Shown here: positions 27,401-34,442 of the stretch, piece after piece
Layout of the letters: each line of letters opens with the position of its first letter
Position numbering within the stretch: position 1 is the stretch's first letter
Assembly: GCF_014200455.1 (NCBI RefSeq)
Contig: NZ_JACHBW010000014.1
Coordinates: forward strand, 166,539-230,538
DNA: 64,000 bases
Direction of reading: 5' to 3'
Source: Paraburkholderia bannensis
GTDB lineage: Bacteria; Pseudomonadota; Gammaproteobacteria; Burkholderiales; Burkholderiaceae
Program-made: the position numbers and the translations under genes
Notes under the pieces: generated by a model
Seen by the model: only the letters and a program-made list of their open reading frames with translations
Databases searched by the model: none
What the model was told of the DNA's origin: nothing

Positions 27401-30395
27401 GCACAGCGCTGCGCTCACACGCGACGTCACCGTGGCCGCTACTGACCAGACCCCGCTGATCTCGACGGGCAGCACGGGCGCGGCCAATTTCGTGGCGGGG
27501 GACAACACCGTGTCCACGCCAGTCGCGATCGACAGCAACCTCTTGCTCAGCGATCTCGACAACAACACGCTGGCTTCGGCCACCGTGCAGATCGGAAGCG
27601 GCTTCCACATCGGCCAGGATGTGCTTGGCTTCATCAACGACGGCTCGACGATGGGCAACATCACGGCGACCTACGACGCGGTGCACGGCACGCTCACGCT
27701 GACCTCGGCCGATTCGACCGCCACGCAGCTGCAATGGCAGAACGCGCTGCGCGCCGTCACCTATACCGATACGGCGATCACGCCCACGGCTGTGACGCGC
27801 ACCGTCGGCTTTACCGTCAGCGACGGCACGAAGACGAGCGCTGCGTATTCGCGCGATGTCACGGTAGCCGACACCGACCAGACGCCGATCGTGAACTCCA
27901 CGAACGGCGGCTCGGCCTCGTTCGTCTCTGCCGACAACGGCCCGTCGACGCCCGTCACAATCGATTCGGGCATCGTTCTGAGCGACCGCGACAACGCGAC
28001 GCTCGCATCGGCGACCGTGCAGATTGGCGCGGGTTTCCATGCTGGCGAAGACGTGCTCTCGTTCGTGAACGACGGCGCGACGATGGGCAATATCACCGCG
28101 AGCTACGATGCGACGCACGGCGCGCTCACGCTGACTTCGGCGGGCGCGACGGCCACGCTCGCTCAGTGGCAAAACGCGCTGCGCTCAGTCACGTATATCG
28201 ATACCGCGATTACGCCCAATACGGCCACGCGCGCGATGAATTTCAGCGTGAGTGATGGCGAGAAATCGAGCGCCGCCCATACGCGCAATGTCAGCGTCGC
28301 CGCAATCGATCAAACACCGCTGATTTCGTCGGGGAGTACGGGTTCGGTCTCCCTCGTTGCGGGCGATAACGTCGCTTCGACACCGGTGGCTATCGACACG
28401 GGCATCACGCTTTCGGATCGTGACAATACGACGCTGGCTTCGGCTACCGTGCAGATTGGCGCGGGTTTCCATGCTGGCGAAGACGTGCTCTCGTTCGTGA
28501 ACGACGGCACGACGATGGGCAACATCACCGCGAGCTACGACGCAACGCACGGCACGCTCACGCTGACTTCGGCGGGCGCGTCGGCCACGCTGGCGCAATG
28601 GCAAAACGCGCTGCGCTCGATCACCTACACCGATACGGCGATCACGCCTGACACCGCCACGCGCACGATCAGTTTCAGCGTCAACGATGGAGTGAAGTCG
28701 AGCACGGAGATTTCACGCAGCGTAACCGTGACGGATACGGATCAGACGCCGGTTATCGCCACAAGCAGCACAGGTTCGGCATCGTTCGTCGCAGCCGACA
28801 ATGCACCGTCAACGCCGGTTATCGTCGACACGGGCATCACGCTTTCGGATCGTGACAATACGACGCTGGCTTCGGCTACCGTGCAGATTGGCGCGGGTTT
28901 CCATGCTGGCGAAGACGTGCTCTCGTTCGTGAACGACGGCACGACGATGGGCAACATCACCGCGAGCTACGACGCAACGCACGGCACGCTCACGCTGACT
29001 TCGGCGGGCGCATCGGCCACGCTGGCGCAATGGCAAAACGCGCTGCGCTCGATCACCTACACCGATACGGCGATCACACCCGACACCGCCACGCGCACGA
29101 TCAGTTTCAGCGTCAACGATGGCGTGAAGAACAGCACCGCCCTCATGCGTGACGTCACCGTCGCGGCCACGCACCAGACCTTGCTGATCGACACGGGTAG
29201 CGACACGCTGAGCTACACCGCAAGCGGCAAGGCCACCGCGACGATCACCGTCGGCGACAACATCACGCTGACCGACCGCAACACCACGCCGCCCACCTCG
29301 GCCACGGTTGCCTTCAGCGGCGCGTTCGACGCCCAGCACGACGTCCTGGCCTTTGCATCGAGCGCGGCGACGGGCGACATTGCCGCAAACTACAACGCCG
29401 CAACCGGCACGCTCACGCTCACCTCAGCGAACTCAACGGCGACCCTCGCGCAGTGGCAGGCCGCGCTCGCCGCAGTAACCTACCGCGACACTCAGGCCGA
29501 GCACAGCAACGGCACGCGCACGCTCGTCTTCACGATCGCCGACGCGAGCAGCACGAGCGCCGTGGCCACGCGCACGGTGAACATCGTGGGCGTCCCGCAA
29601 CCAGTCGGCACACCAATCCTGCCGCAGGAAAGCGCCACCAGCGCTGCGCCCCAGGACGTCACGCCGCCGCCCGTGACCGGCACGACGCGCACCGATCCGC
29701 TGATCCTCTCCGGCCTGACCGGCCGCGAAGATGGCGTCGCGAACCCGCTAATCGTGTTGACCGGCGCGGCGTCACGCGTGCCGGTCGGCACCATCGTCGC
29801 GCCGCCGACCTTCACGTTCTCGACGGCCGGCATCCACGCGGATTCGTTGGGCCATACCCGCGTCGATCACCTCGATTCGATCGTGCCGACTGCCACCGAT
29901 ACGGCGCCCGTCAGTGCGCATACGCAGCCAGCCATCGACGTCCATCCGCTGCGCGCCGCCAGCGGCGGCTTCACGCTGAATGTCGCGCCGCTGACGTCCG
30001 ACGCGCACGCCGGAGAAGCGGCCAACATCACGCTCACGCTCGCCAATGGCGCCGGGCTGCCCGCCTGGTTGCATTACGACGCGGCGCACGGCGTCCTCAC
30101 CGGCACGCCGCCCGCGGGCGTGCGCGAAGTGCGCGTGGTGATGCAGGTGCGCGACGCGGCGGGCAACGTCACGAGCCGCGAAATCGTGATCCGCTTCGAT
30201 ACCGCACACGCCGCAAAACCCGCGCAAGGCAACGCCACGGGCCATGCCGCAACGCCATCCGTGCCGCACGCGCCGCACGCCGACGTTCCTGCGGCCAAAG
30301 CCTCGCTTGCCGCCCAGTTCGCCCAGGCGCGCGCGGCGCTGCACGTCGCCCGCGACGACACGGCGGCTGCCGCGAACACGGCGCGCCGCTCATGA
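21408..30395 (+). CDS. Giant DUF4347/LEPR-motif repeat surface protein
   Basis: A 2995-residue protein, probably a secreted or surface adhesin. A basic N-terminus is followed by SPLLLALEPRVVYDAS (residues about 25-40), the LEPR motif found near the start of many giant bacterial surface proteins. A DUF4347 domain spans about 132-298 (VVFIDPSV, LISHGSDG, FLIYGCDLAQ). A beta-rich segment follows, then 16 tandem repeats of about 144 residues (464-2728), each with SFVAADN, a WQNALRSITYTD core and a DQTP junction. The C-terminal 265 residues hold an Ig-like putative domain (GLPAWLHYDAAHGVLTGTPP). No Sec signal, RTX nonapeptides or type I C-terminal signal is visible. The start has GGAGAG seven bases upstream. 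It overlaps the TolC-like gene (ATGA). Confidence 0.88.
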   Translation: MKILKHWFARREANTHRRGPSVTASPLLLALEPRVVYDASVAAVAVQPHAHQHEHTDTHRSTETQTDSGSINATPASQNSGQQSNAAAQTTQDSHASGRHAKTDDGRVNPHAGQTPRDTAADTSGMTATGQTEVVFIDPSVANYQTLIAGLPAGTQYVVLNASTDGFAQIAQYLQLHQGVGSISLISHGSDGLVQAGSAWLNTSDISAYRSELAQIGAAMKPGGDFLIYGCDLAQQADGQALVQQIAAITHLNVAASTNATGANALGGDWTLEYQVGTVHTALNESASAQSQFNELLGVTTETYDSAAANNFAAVGQSQFTLDGLVYTFDQPSNTYAYNASNWPFPSDISNSPTDGVLEINADGASTMRNVTISLANGHLFSLQSFDLSSFNGDLYIQANYANGSKSSMIQLATAVVGGFEGTVSNQNQLGTAFNNIVSFSLIDQNDTGSFEPTLNNLAYIDSGPSVTASSGSASWVSSDNGVGGTAVAVDPGITLTDPGSSSASSATVRITNVQSGDQLSFVAQNGISGSYNSATGILLLTGSGSPSLASWQAALRSITYFSTQTSPSLSTTTRSVSFAFNDGVNTSNVATRTVTITATDQTPLVTEGGAASTSYIAGTSPVAIDSNLHVSDADTPKLTTGTVSIASGYTSGDTLAFSNSSATLYGDIVGSYDSSLHKLTLTSVSNNATVAQWQNAFDAVTFSSPTGSSGGTRDITFSVSDGTKTSALLHHSMVVTLGPTVSTDIGSAQFVSGDNAASTPVAVDPGILLADGNSSTLASATVSITGNFQIGHDELVFVSNPSTMGNISGVYDSGTGILTLTASGGASLLQWQNALASVSFTSDLITPSTANRTVSFQINDGTLTSSIATRTVAVTATDQTPVLGGGGNSSAFVAGDNAASTPVAVNNAITVADLDGGPLQQAVISITAHYEATDVLAFNNNNTALYGNISAIYANGVLTLSSSGNQATLAQWQNALQAVTYDSTAITPGNSSRTVSFVVSDGTRTSTAATSTVTVADTDQTPLIVGSSGHTTFTQGNNTASTPIVIDPAITVSDRDNSTLSQASIVISSGYDANGDALLFTNDGSTMGNITSAYWNGVLVLTSSSGSATLAQWQAALRSIRFTDAASAPSGTQRVISFSVSDGVKTSDGFQRSINMVLTDQSPVVTDSSGTTTFTSADNASSTPVVVDAGVTLTDADSPTMTSATVAITGNFHGGEDVLALGSGSFGDIQAAFNSGTGVLTLTSAGASTTAQWQAALRSVTYTDTAAVPQTANRVITFSANDGTKSSIGSSKVVVVDATHQTPVLGASRNSLTWLPGQAATSIDSGITLTDLNASGSTLVSMTLTVQITSGLQSGDTLGFSLPTSTLTNGMTLNYDGTSGTLTITSSGGTLAQWQTVLDHLQFSTAADAPIGTRTLSITISDGVKTSAPIDYSVNVISSAPPLGTTSTGSVSFVAGDNTSATPVVVDPNLTIADPLGNVVDSAVFAITGNLHSGEDQLSFVNDGLTMGNITGSYNSLSGVLTLISSDGSATLAQWQAALRNVTYTDTLVTPNSATRTVSLAVNAGPQFSNVLTRLITVSQTDQTPLLSTSSTGSASFVAADNAVSTPVAIDTSIVLADLDSPTLASATVQIGAGFNAGEDLLGFVNDGLTMGNITASYDAIHGTLTLASADSGATRLQWQNALRAVTYTDTAITPDNTQRSIGFTISDGTKSSGVLTRTVSVTDTDQTPVISTNSTGSTTFVAGDNVASTPVAIDTGITLSDLDNGTLASATVQIGAGFHAGEDVLTFINDGTMGNIGGTYAPTTGTLTLTSQNHTATLAQWQAALRSITYLDTAITPDTTTRTIDFTVNDNVKTSAVYSRDVSVADTDQTPLISTSSTGSAAFVAADNAPSTPVVIDDGIALGDADNTTLACATVQIGAGFHAGEDILSFTNDGTMGNITASYDAVNGTLTLTSQNASATLGQWQAALRAVTYTDTAVTPDTTTRSIGFVVNDGVKHSAALTRDVTVAATDQTPLISTGSTGAANFVAGDNTVSTPVAIDSNLLLSDLDNNTLASATVQIGSGFHIGQDVLGFINDGSTMGNITATYDAVHGTLTLTSADSTATQLQWQNALRAVTYTDTAITPTAVTRTVGFTVSDGTKTSAAYSRDVTVADTDQTPIVNSTNGGSASFVSADNGPSTPVTIDSGIVLSDRDNATLASATVQIGAGFHAGEDVLSFVNDGATMGNITASYDATHGALTLTSAGATATLAQWQNALRSVTYIDTAITPNTATRAMNFSVSDGEKSSAAHTRNVSVAAIDQTPLISSGSTGSVSLVAGDNVASTPVAIDTGITLSDRDNTTLASATVQIGAGFHAGEDVLSFVNDGTTMGNITASYDATHGTLTLTSAGASATLAQWQNALRSITYTDTAITPDTATRTISFSVNDGVKSSTEISRSVTVTDTDQTPVIATSSTGSASFVAADNAPSTPVIVDTGITLSDRDNTTLASATVQIGAGFHAGEDVLSFVNDGTTMGNITASYDATHGTLTLTSAGASATLAQWQNALRSITYTDTAITPDTATRTISFSVNDGVKNSTALMRDVTVAATHQTLLIDTGSDTLSYTASGKATATITVGDNITLTDRNTTPPTSATVAFSGAFDAQHDVLAFASSAATGDIAANYNAATGTLTLTSANSTATLAQWQAALAAVTYRDTQAEHSNGTRTLVFTIADASSTSAVATRTVNIVGVPQPVGTPILPQESATSAAPQDVTPPPVTGTTRTDPLILSGLTGREDGVANPLIVLTGAASRVPVGTIVAPPTFTFSTAGIHADSLGHTRVDHLDSIVPTATDTAPVSAHTQPAIDVHPLRAASGGFTLNVAPLTSDAHAGEAANITLTLANGAGLPAWLHYDAAHGVLTGTPPAGVREVRVVMQVRDAAGNVTSREIVIRFDTAHAAKPAQGNATGHAATPSVPHAPHADVPAAKASLAAQFAQARAALHVARDDTAAAANTARRS
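22798..29590 (+). repeat. Sixteen in-frame tandem repeats of about 432 bp
   Basis: Repeats inside the giant surface gene, each roughly 420-432 bases and encoding a cadherin- or Ig-like beta domain. Early units (1-8) are divergent. Units 9-15 are progressively more alike at protein level. Units 14 and 15 are almost identical in DNA over about 300 bases at an offset of exactly 432 (from 28395 and 28827). This indicates recent duplication or gene conversion. Confidence 0.9.
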
Positions 30396-32062
30396 AATCC
30401 GCATTCGTTTCGCCCATCACTACTTTTACGCAACTCGCTACTTTTTCGAAGAGACCCGACGAAGTGAAAAAAACATCGCCTACGGGACGCATGCCGCGTC
30501 CCGCCCTGCTCGCGGTTGCCGTTGCCGTTCTGTGGCTGTCTGGCTGCGCGATCAAGCCCACGCCTTTCACCGACGCCGAGCGCGCCGAAACCGCCCGCGC
30601 CGACCGCACGACGATGTTCGCCAACCAGCAACCCGTGAGCGGCCCGATCACGCTCGACGAAGCGATGGCGCGCGCGATCCGCTACAACCTCGACCATCGT
30701 CTGAAGATGATGGAAGAGGCGCTCGCACAGCATCAGCTCGACCTGTCGAACTTCGATCTGCTGCCGAAGCTCACCGCGCAGGCCGGGTACACCAACCGCA
30801 ATCACCCCCTCGCTTCGTCGTCGCAAGGTCTCTACACCAACGAACAGTCGCTGATCCCGTCGTACTCGACCGACCAGAATGACCGCACGGCGGACCTGAG
30901 CCTGTCGTGGAACGTGCTCGATTTCGGCGTGAGCTACTTCGAAGCAAAGGAACAGGCCGACCACGTGCTGGTGCTCGAACAGCGCCGCCGCAAGGTCGTG
31001 CAGCTGATGATGCAGCAGGTGCGCGAAGCTTACTGGCAGGCCGTGGGCGCACAGCGTCTGCGCGATCGCATCGGGCCGCTGCTCGATCAGGCGAAGAGCG
31101 CGCTTGACGATTCACGCAGCGCCCAGGCGCAAGGTCTGCGCTCGCCGGTCGAAACGCTCAACTATCAGCGCACCCTGCTCGATCTGATGCGCCAGCTCGA
31201 AGCCGTGCGCGACCAGCTTGAAGAAGCCAAGCCGCGTCTGGCGTCGCTGATGAATCTCGAACCGGGCCAGGACTACACGCTCGCGCCCGCCGATGCCTTC
31301 AGCGTGCCCGCCTTCGACATGGCCATGCCGAAGATGGAAGACATGGCGCTGCAGCGCCGCCCCGAACTGGTCGAGGCGAGCTACAACGAGCGCATCAGCG
31401 TCAACGAGACCCACAAGGCGATGGCCAAGCTGCTGCCCGGCATCGAGTTCAGCCTCGGCGCGCACTACGACAGCAACAGCTTCCTCGTCTACAACGCGTG
31501 GCGCTCGGCGGGCATCAGCGTGAGCTGGAATCTCCTGAACCTGCTGAACTACAAGTCGATTCACGGCACCGCGCAGGCACAGCTCGACGTCGCCAAGGTC
31601 CAGCGCATGGCGCTGAGCATGGCCGTGCTCACGCAGGTCCACGTCGCGCGCAGCGAACTGGCCGCCAGGACGCGCCAGTTCGACCTGCTCAAGCAGCTCA
31701 ATGACGTCGATCAGCAGATCCTGGAGCACACGCACAACGCGACCATCGCGAACGCCCAGGGCAAGCTTGAGGAAATTCGCGTGGCGACCGCGGCCATGAT
31801 GTCGGAGCTGCGTCTCTACCAGAGCTACGGCGAACTGGAGAGCGCATACGGCCAGATGCTGGCGACGCTCGGTCTCGATCCGGTGCCCGATGCCGTCGGT
31901 GGTCACGATCTGGCCGCGCTCGAACAGTCGATCGCCGCGGAGCGCCAGCAGTGGGACCGGCTCGCGCGCGGCGTCGATGCCACGCCGGCGATGTCGCTGC
32001 CCGTGCAGCCCGGCCCGACGCTGACCGCCGCAGCGCTTTCCGCAGGAGTCGCAGCGAAATGA
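30392..32062 (+). CDS. TolC-family outer-membrane efflux lipoprotein
   Basis: A 556-residue outer-membrane factor. A long basic N-terminus leads to a lipoprotein-type signal (AVAVLWLSGC, near residue 51). Two related helical halves of the OEP/TolC fold follow (ITLDEAMARAIRYNLDHRL; LPKLTAQAGYTNRNHP; later LLPGIEFSLGAHYDSN and FDLLKQLNDVDQQILEHT). It would form the exit duct across the outer membrane. The ATG overlaps the stop of the giant protein gene (ATGA), and its own stop overlaps the adaptor gene, so the set is translationally coupled. A nearby in-frame ATG could be used instead, because the stretch before the signal is unusually long. Its cargo is probably the giant protein. Confidence 0.88.
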   Translation: MKSAFVSPITTFTQLATFSKRPDEVKKTSPTGRMPRPALLAVAVAVLWLSGCAIKPTPFTDAERAETARADRTTMFANQQPVSGPITLDEAMARAIRYNLDHRLKMMEEALAQHQLDLSNFDLLPKLTAQAGYTNRNHPLASSSQGLYTNEQSLIPSYSTDQNDRTADLSLSWNVLDFGVSYFEAKEQADHVLVLEQRRRKVVQLMMQQVREAYWQAVGAQRLRDRIGPLLDQAKSALDDSRSAQAQGLRSPVETLNYQRTLLDLMRQLEAVRDQLEEAKPRLASLMNLEPGQDYTLAPADAFSVPAFDMAMPKMEDMALQRRPELVEASYNERISVNETHKAMAKLLPGIEFSLGAHYDSNSFLVYNAWRSAGISVSWNLLNLLNYKSIHGTAQAQLDVAKVQRMALSMAVLTQVHVARSELAARTRQFDLLKQLNDVDQQILEHTHNATIANAQGKLEEIRVATAAMMSELRLYQSYGELESAYGQMLATLGLDPVPDAVGGHDLAALEQSIAAERQQWDRLARGVDATPAMSLPVQPGPTLTAAALSAGVAAK

Positions 32063-32871
32063 CGCAGTTCACGCCGTTTTTGCATGCCCGCAGCGCCGTT
32101 GCCCTGGCGCTGCTCGTCGCGGCAGGCGCGGCTTCGGCGGCCGCGCCCGCTGCGGTGCCCAATGCTGCGCCAGCCTCACCCGCGGCGAACGCCGCGGCCC
32201 CGCTGGACAGCTCCGACTCGCGCGCCCGCATCCAGCTCGTCTCGCGCGATCAGGTCGACGTGTCGAGCGAGATCTCCGCGAAAATCGCCGCCCTGCCGTT
32301 CCGTGACGGCGACGCGTTCCGCGCCGGGCAAACGCTCGTCGCGCTCGACTGCTCGCTTTATCACGCGCAGTTGCAAAAAGCCCAGGCCGATGCCGACGGC
32401 GCGCGCGATCTGCTCGCCACCAACCGCAAGCTCCAGGCGCTGCACTCGATCGGCGATCTCGACGTCCAGCAGGCGCAGGCCAAGCAGAAAGCCAGCGCCG
32501 CCGACGTCGCCTACATGCAGGCGACGGTGCGCAAGTGCACGATCGCCGCGCCCTTCGACGGACGCGTGTCGAAACGCAGCGCCGCGCCCCAGCAGTTCGC
32601 GGAACCCGGCAAGCCACTGCTTACGATCGTCGATACGGGTCATCTCGAACTCAAGATGATCGTGCCGTCGAAATGGCTGGTGTGGCTCAAGCCGGGCCAC
32701 GCGCTGAACGTGCAGGTCGACGAAGTCGGCAAGGCCTATCCGGCCAAGGTCGCGCGCATTGGTGCGCGCGTCGATCCGGTCACGCAAACCGTCGATGTGA
32801 CGGCGGCGTTGAACGGCAATGCGCCCGAGCTGCTGCCGGGCATGAGCGGATGGGCGACCTTCGCGCGGTGA
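32059..32871 (+). CDS. HlyD-family periplasmic adaptor
   Basis: A 270-residue membrane-fusion protein with an N-terminal signal or anchor (SAVALALLVAAGAASAA). Next come the first half of a biotinyl-lipoyl domain (VSSEISAKIAALPFRDGDAF), a coiled-coil hairpin (YHAQLQKAQADADGARDLLA, then DVQQAQAKQKASAADVAYMQA), the second lipoyl half (CTIAAPFDGRVSKRSA) and a beta barrel (DPVTQTVDVTAALNG). It would bridge inner-membrane components to the TolC-like duct. The ATG overlaps the preceding stop (ATGA). It is shorter than typical RND adaptors. Confidence 0.88.
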   Translation: MTQFTPFLHARSAVALALLVAAGAASAAAPAAVPNAAPASPAANAAAPLDSSDSRARIQLVSRDQVDVSSEISAKIAALPFRDGDAFRAGQTLVALDCSLYHAQLQKAQADADGARDLLATNRKLQALHSIGDLDVQQAQAKQKASAADVAYMQATVRKCTIAAPFDGRVSKRSAAPQQFAEPGKPLLTIVDTGHLELKMIVPSKWLVWLKPGHALNVQVDEVGKAYPAKVARIGARVDPVTQTVDVTAALNGNAPELLPGMSGWATFAR

Positions 32872-32875
32872 TGCA

Positions 32876-34345
32876 ATGATGGACACATCCACGGCCGAAG
32901 AAGCGGGCCAGAAAGCCGCTCAGGAAGCGCCACCGCAGCCGCGCATCGACGCTCACCAGCTCGCGCTGCTCTGGCAACTGTCGGCCCGTGCACGCCAGGC
33001 GGCGAGCGAATCGACGCTGGGTTTCACGATCGTCAACGAAACGCTTGCGCTCGTGCCTTACCGGCAGGCGGCGTGGTGGCGCGGCGACGCGCCAGGTCAC
33101 GTCGCCGCCGTCTCCGGGCTGCCGCAAAGCGACCCGAACGCGCCATACGTGCAATGGCTGAACGCCTTGTGCAAGGCGCTCGCGAACGGTCTGCGCAACG
33201 CGCCGCCAAAGCACGCAGCGGCGCACGTCGAAGGCCAGGGCGCGGCCGTGCTGCCCGCGCGCCCACAGGTGCGCACCTTCACCGCCGCCGATCTGCAGGC
33301 CGATGCGCCGCACGTCGCCGCCGAGTGGAGCGCGTGGTGGCCCGCGCACGGCGCCTGGCTGCCGCTCACCGATCGCGCGGGGCATCCGGCAGGCGGCGTG
33401 GTGTTCGCGCGCGACGAGGCGTGGACCGCCACCGACGCCTCGCTGCTCACCGAGCTGGGGCAGGTCTGGGCACACGCATTTCAGGCCTTTGCGCCGCGCG
33501 CCAGCTGGCGCGAACGGCTGCGCGCGGTATTGAAACCCGGGCGCACGCAACGCCGCGTGTTGATCAGCGTGGCGGTGGCCTGTGTGATTCCGCTGCGACT
33601 GACCGTGCTCGCACCCGCCGAGGTCACGCCGAAAGACCCCTTTATCGTGCGTTCGCCGCTCGATGGCGTGATCGATCACTTGTACGTGCAACCGAACCAG
33701 CCCGTGCAGCGCGGCACGCCGCTCTTCGGGCTCGACGCCACGACGCTGCAGTCGCGCTATGCGGTCGCGCGCAAGGACTTCGATACCGCGCAGGAGGAAT
33801 TGCGCCAGACCGCGCAGCTTGCCGTCACCGACGATCACACGCGCCTCGATATGGCCGAGCGCCAGGGCAAGCTCGAACAGAGCCGTGTGGAACTCGATTA
33901 CACGGCGCGCCAGCTCGCGCGCGTGAACGTGAGCGCCACGCGCGCGGGCGTGGCTGTATTTAGTGATCCAAACGAATGGACCGGCAAGGCTGTCGCCGTG
34001 GGCGAAAAGATTCTCGTGCTCGCTGATCCGGCACATGTCGAAGTCACCGCGTGGCTCCCTGTTGCCGATAACATCGACGTGAAGCCCGGCACGCGCCTCA
34101 CGCTCTATCCGAAGAGTTCGCCGCTATCGAGCTACGACGCGACGATCGATTCGGTCGCGTGGCGCGCTGAACCGACGCCCGAGGGCGTGCTCGCCTACCG
34201 CGTGCGCGCGACGCTGGCCGCCGACGACACGCACGCGCCGCTTGGCGCGATGGGCACGGCGCGCATCCGCGGGCCGTGGGTGCCGGCGATCTACTACGTG
34301 CTGCGCCGCCCGCTGACGCTCGCGCGCCAGTGGCTCGGCTGGTGA
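32876..34345 (+). CDS. HlyD-type adaptor with GAF-like N-terminal domain
   Basis: A 489-residue protein in three parts. Residues about 20-215 resemble a GAF-type sensor (ASESTLGFTIVNETLALVPYRQAAWW; LPLTDRAGHPAGGVVFARDEAWTATDASLL) and would be cytoplasmic. One membrane helix follows near 226-242 (RRVLISVAVACVIPLRLTVL). The periplasmic part has a lipoyl half (VRSPLDGVIDHLYVQPNQPV), a coiled-coil region (about 290-345) and a beta barrel. The ATG is 5 bases after the previous adaptor's stop. A GAF domain on an adaptor suggests that a signal may be sensed and coupled to export. The domain call is by pattern only. Confidence 0.75.
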   Translation: MMDTSTAEEAGQKAAQEAPPQPRIDAHQLALLWQLSARARQAASESTLGFTIVNETLALVPYRQAAWWRGDAPGHVAAVSGLPQSDPNAPYVQWLNALCKALANGLRNAPPKHAAAHVEGQGAAVLPARPQVRTFTAADLQADAPHVAAEWSAWWPAHGAWLPLTDRAGHPAGGVVFARDEAWTATDASLLTELGQVWAHAFQAFAPRASWRERLRAVLKPGRTQRRVLISVAVACVIPLRLTVLAPAEVTPKDPFIVRSPLDGVIDHLYVQPNQPVQRGTPLFGLDATTLQSRYAVARKDFDTAQEELRQTAQLAVTDDHTRLDMAERQGKLEQSRVELDYTARQLARVNVSATRAGVAVFSDPNEWTGKAVAVGEKILVLADPAHVEVTAWLPVADNIDVKPGTRLTLYPKSSPLSSYDATIDSVAWRAEPTPEGVLAYRVRATLAADDTHAPLGAMGTARIRGPWVPAIYYVLRRPLTLARQWLGW

Positions 34346-34442
34346 GGCCGCGGCCTGCCGCTGTCATGCGCCGCTGCCATGCGAAGTTGCCACACGCCAA
34401 TGCCCTATGTAGTCACCCAACGCTGAAGCCTCAATCCGCACC

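Noticed and set aside
22798..29590. Regularly spaced repeats that might suggest a CRISPR or satellite array
   Set aside because: The units are about 432 bases, in frame and protein-coding with substitutions mostly silent or conservative. No short direct repeats with unique spacers exist.
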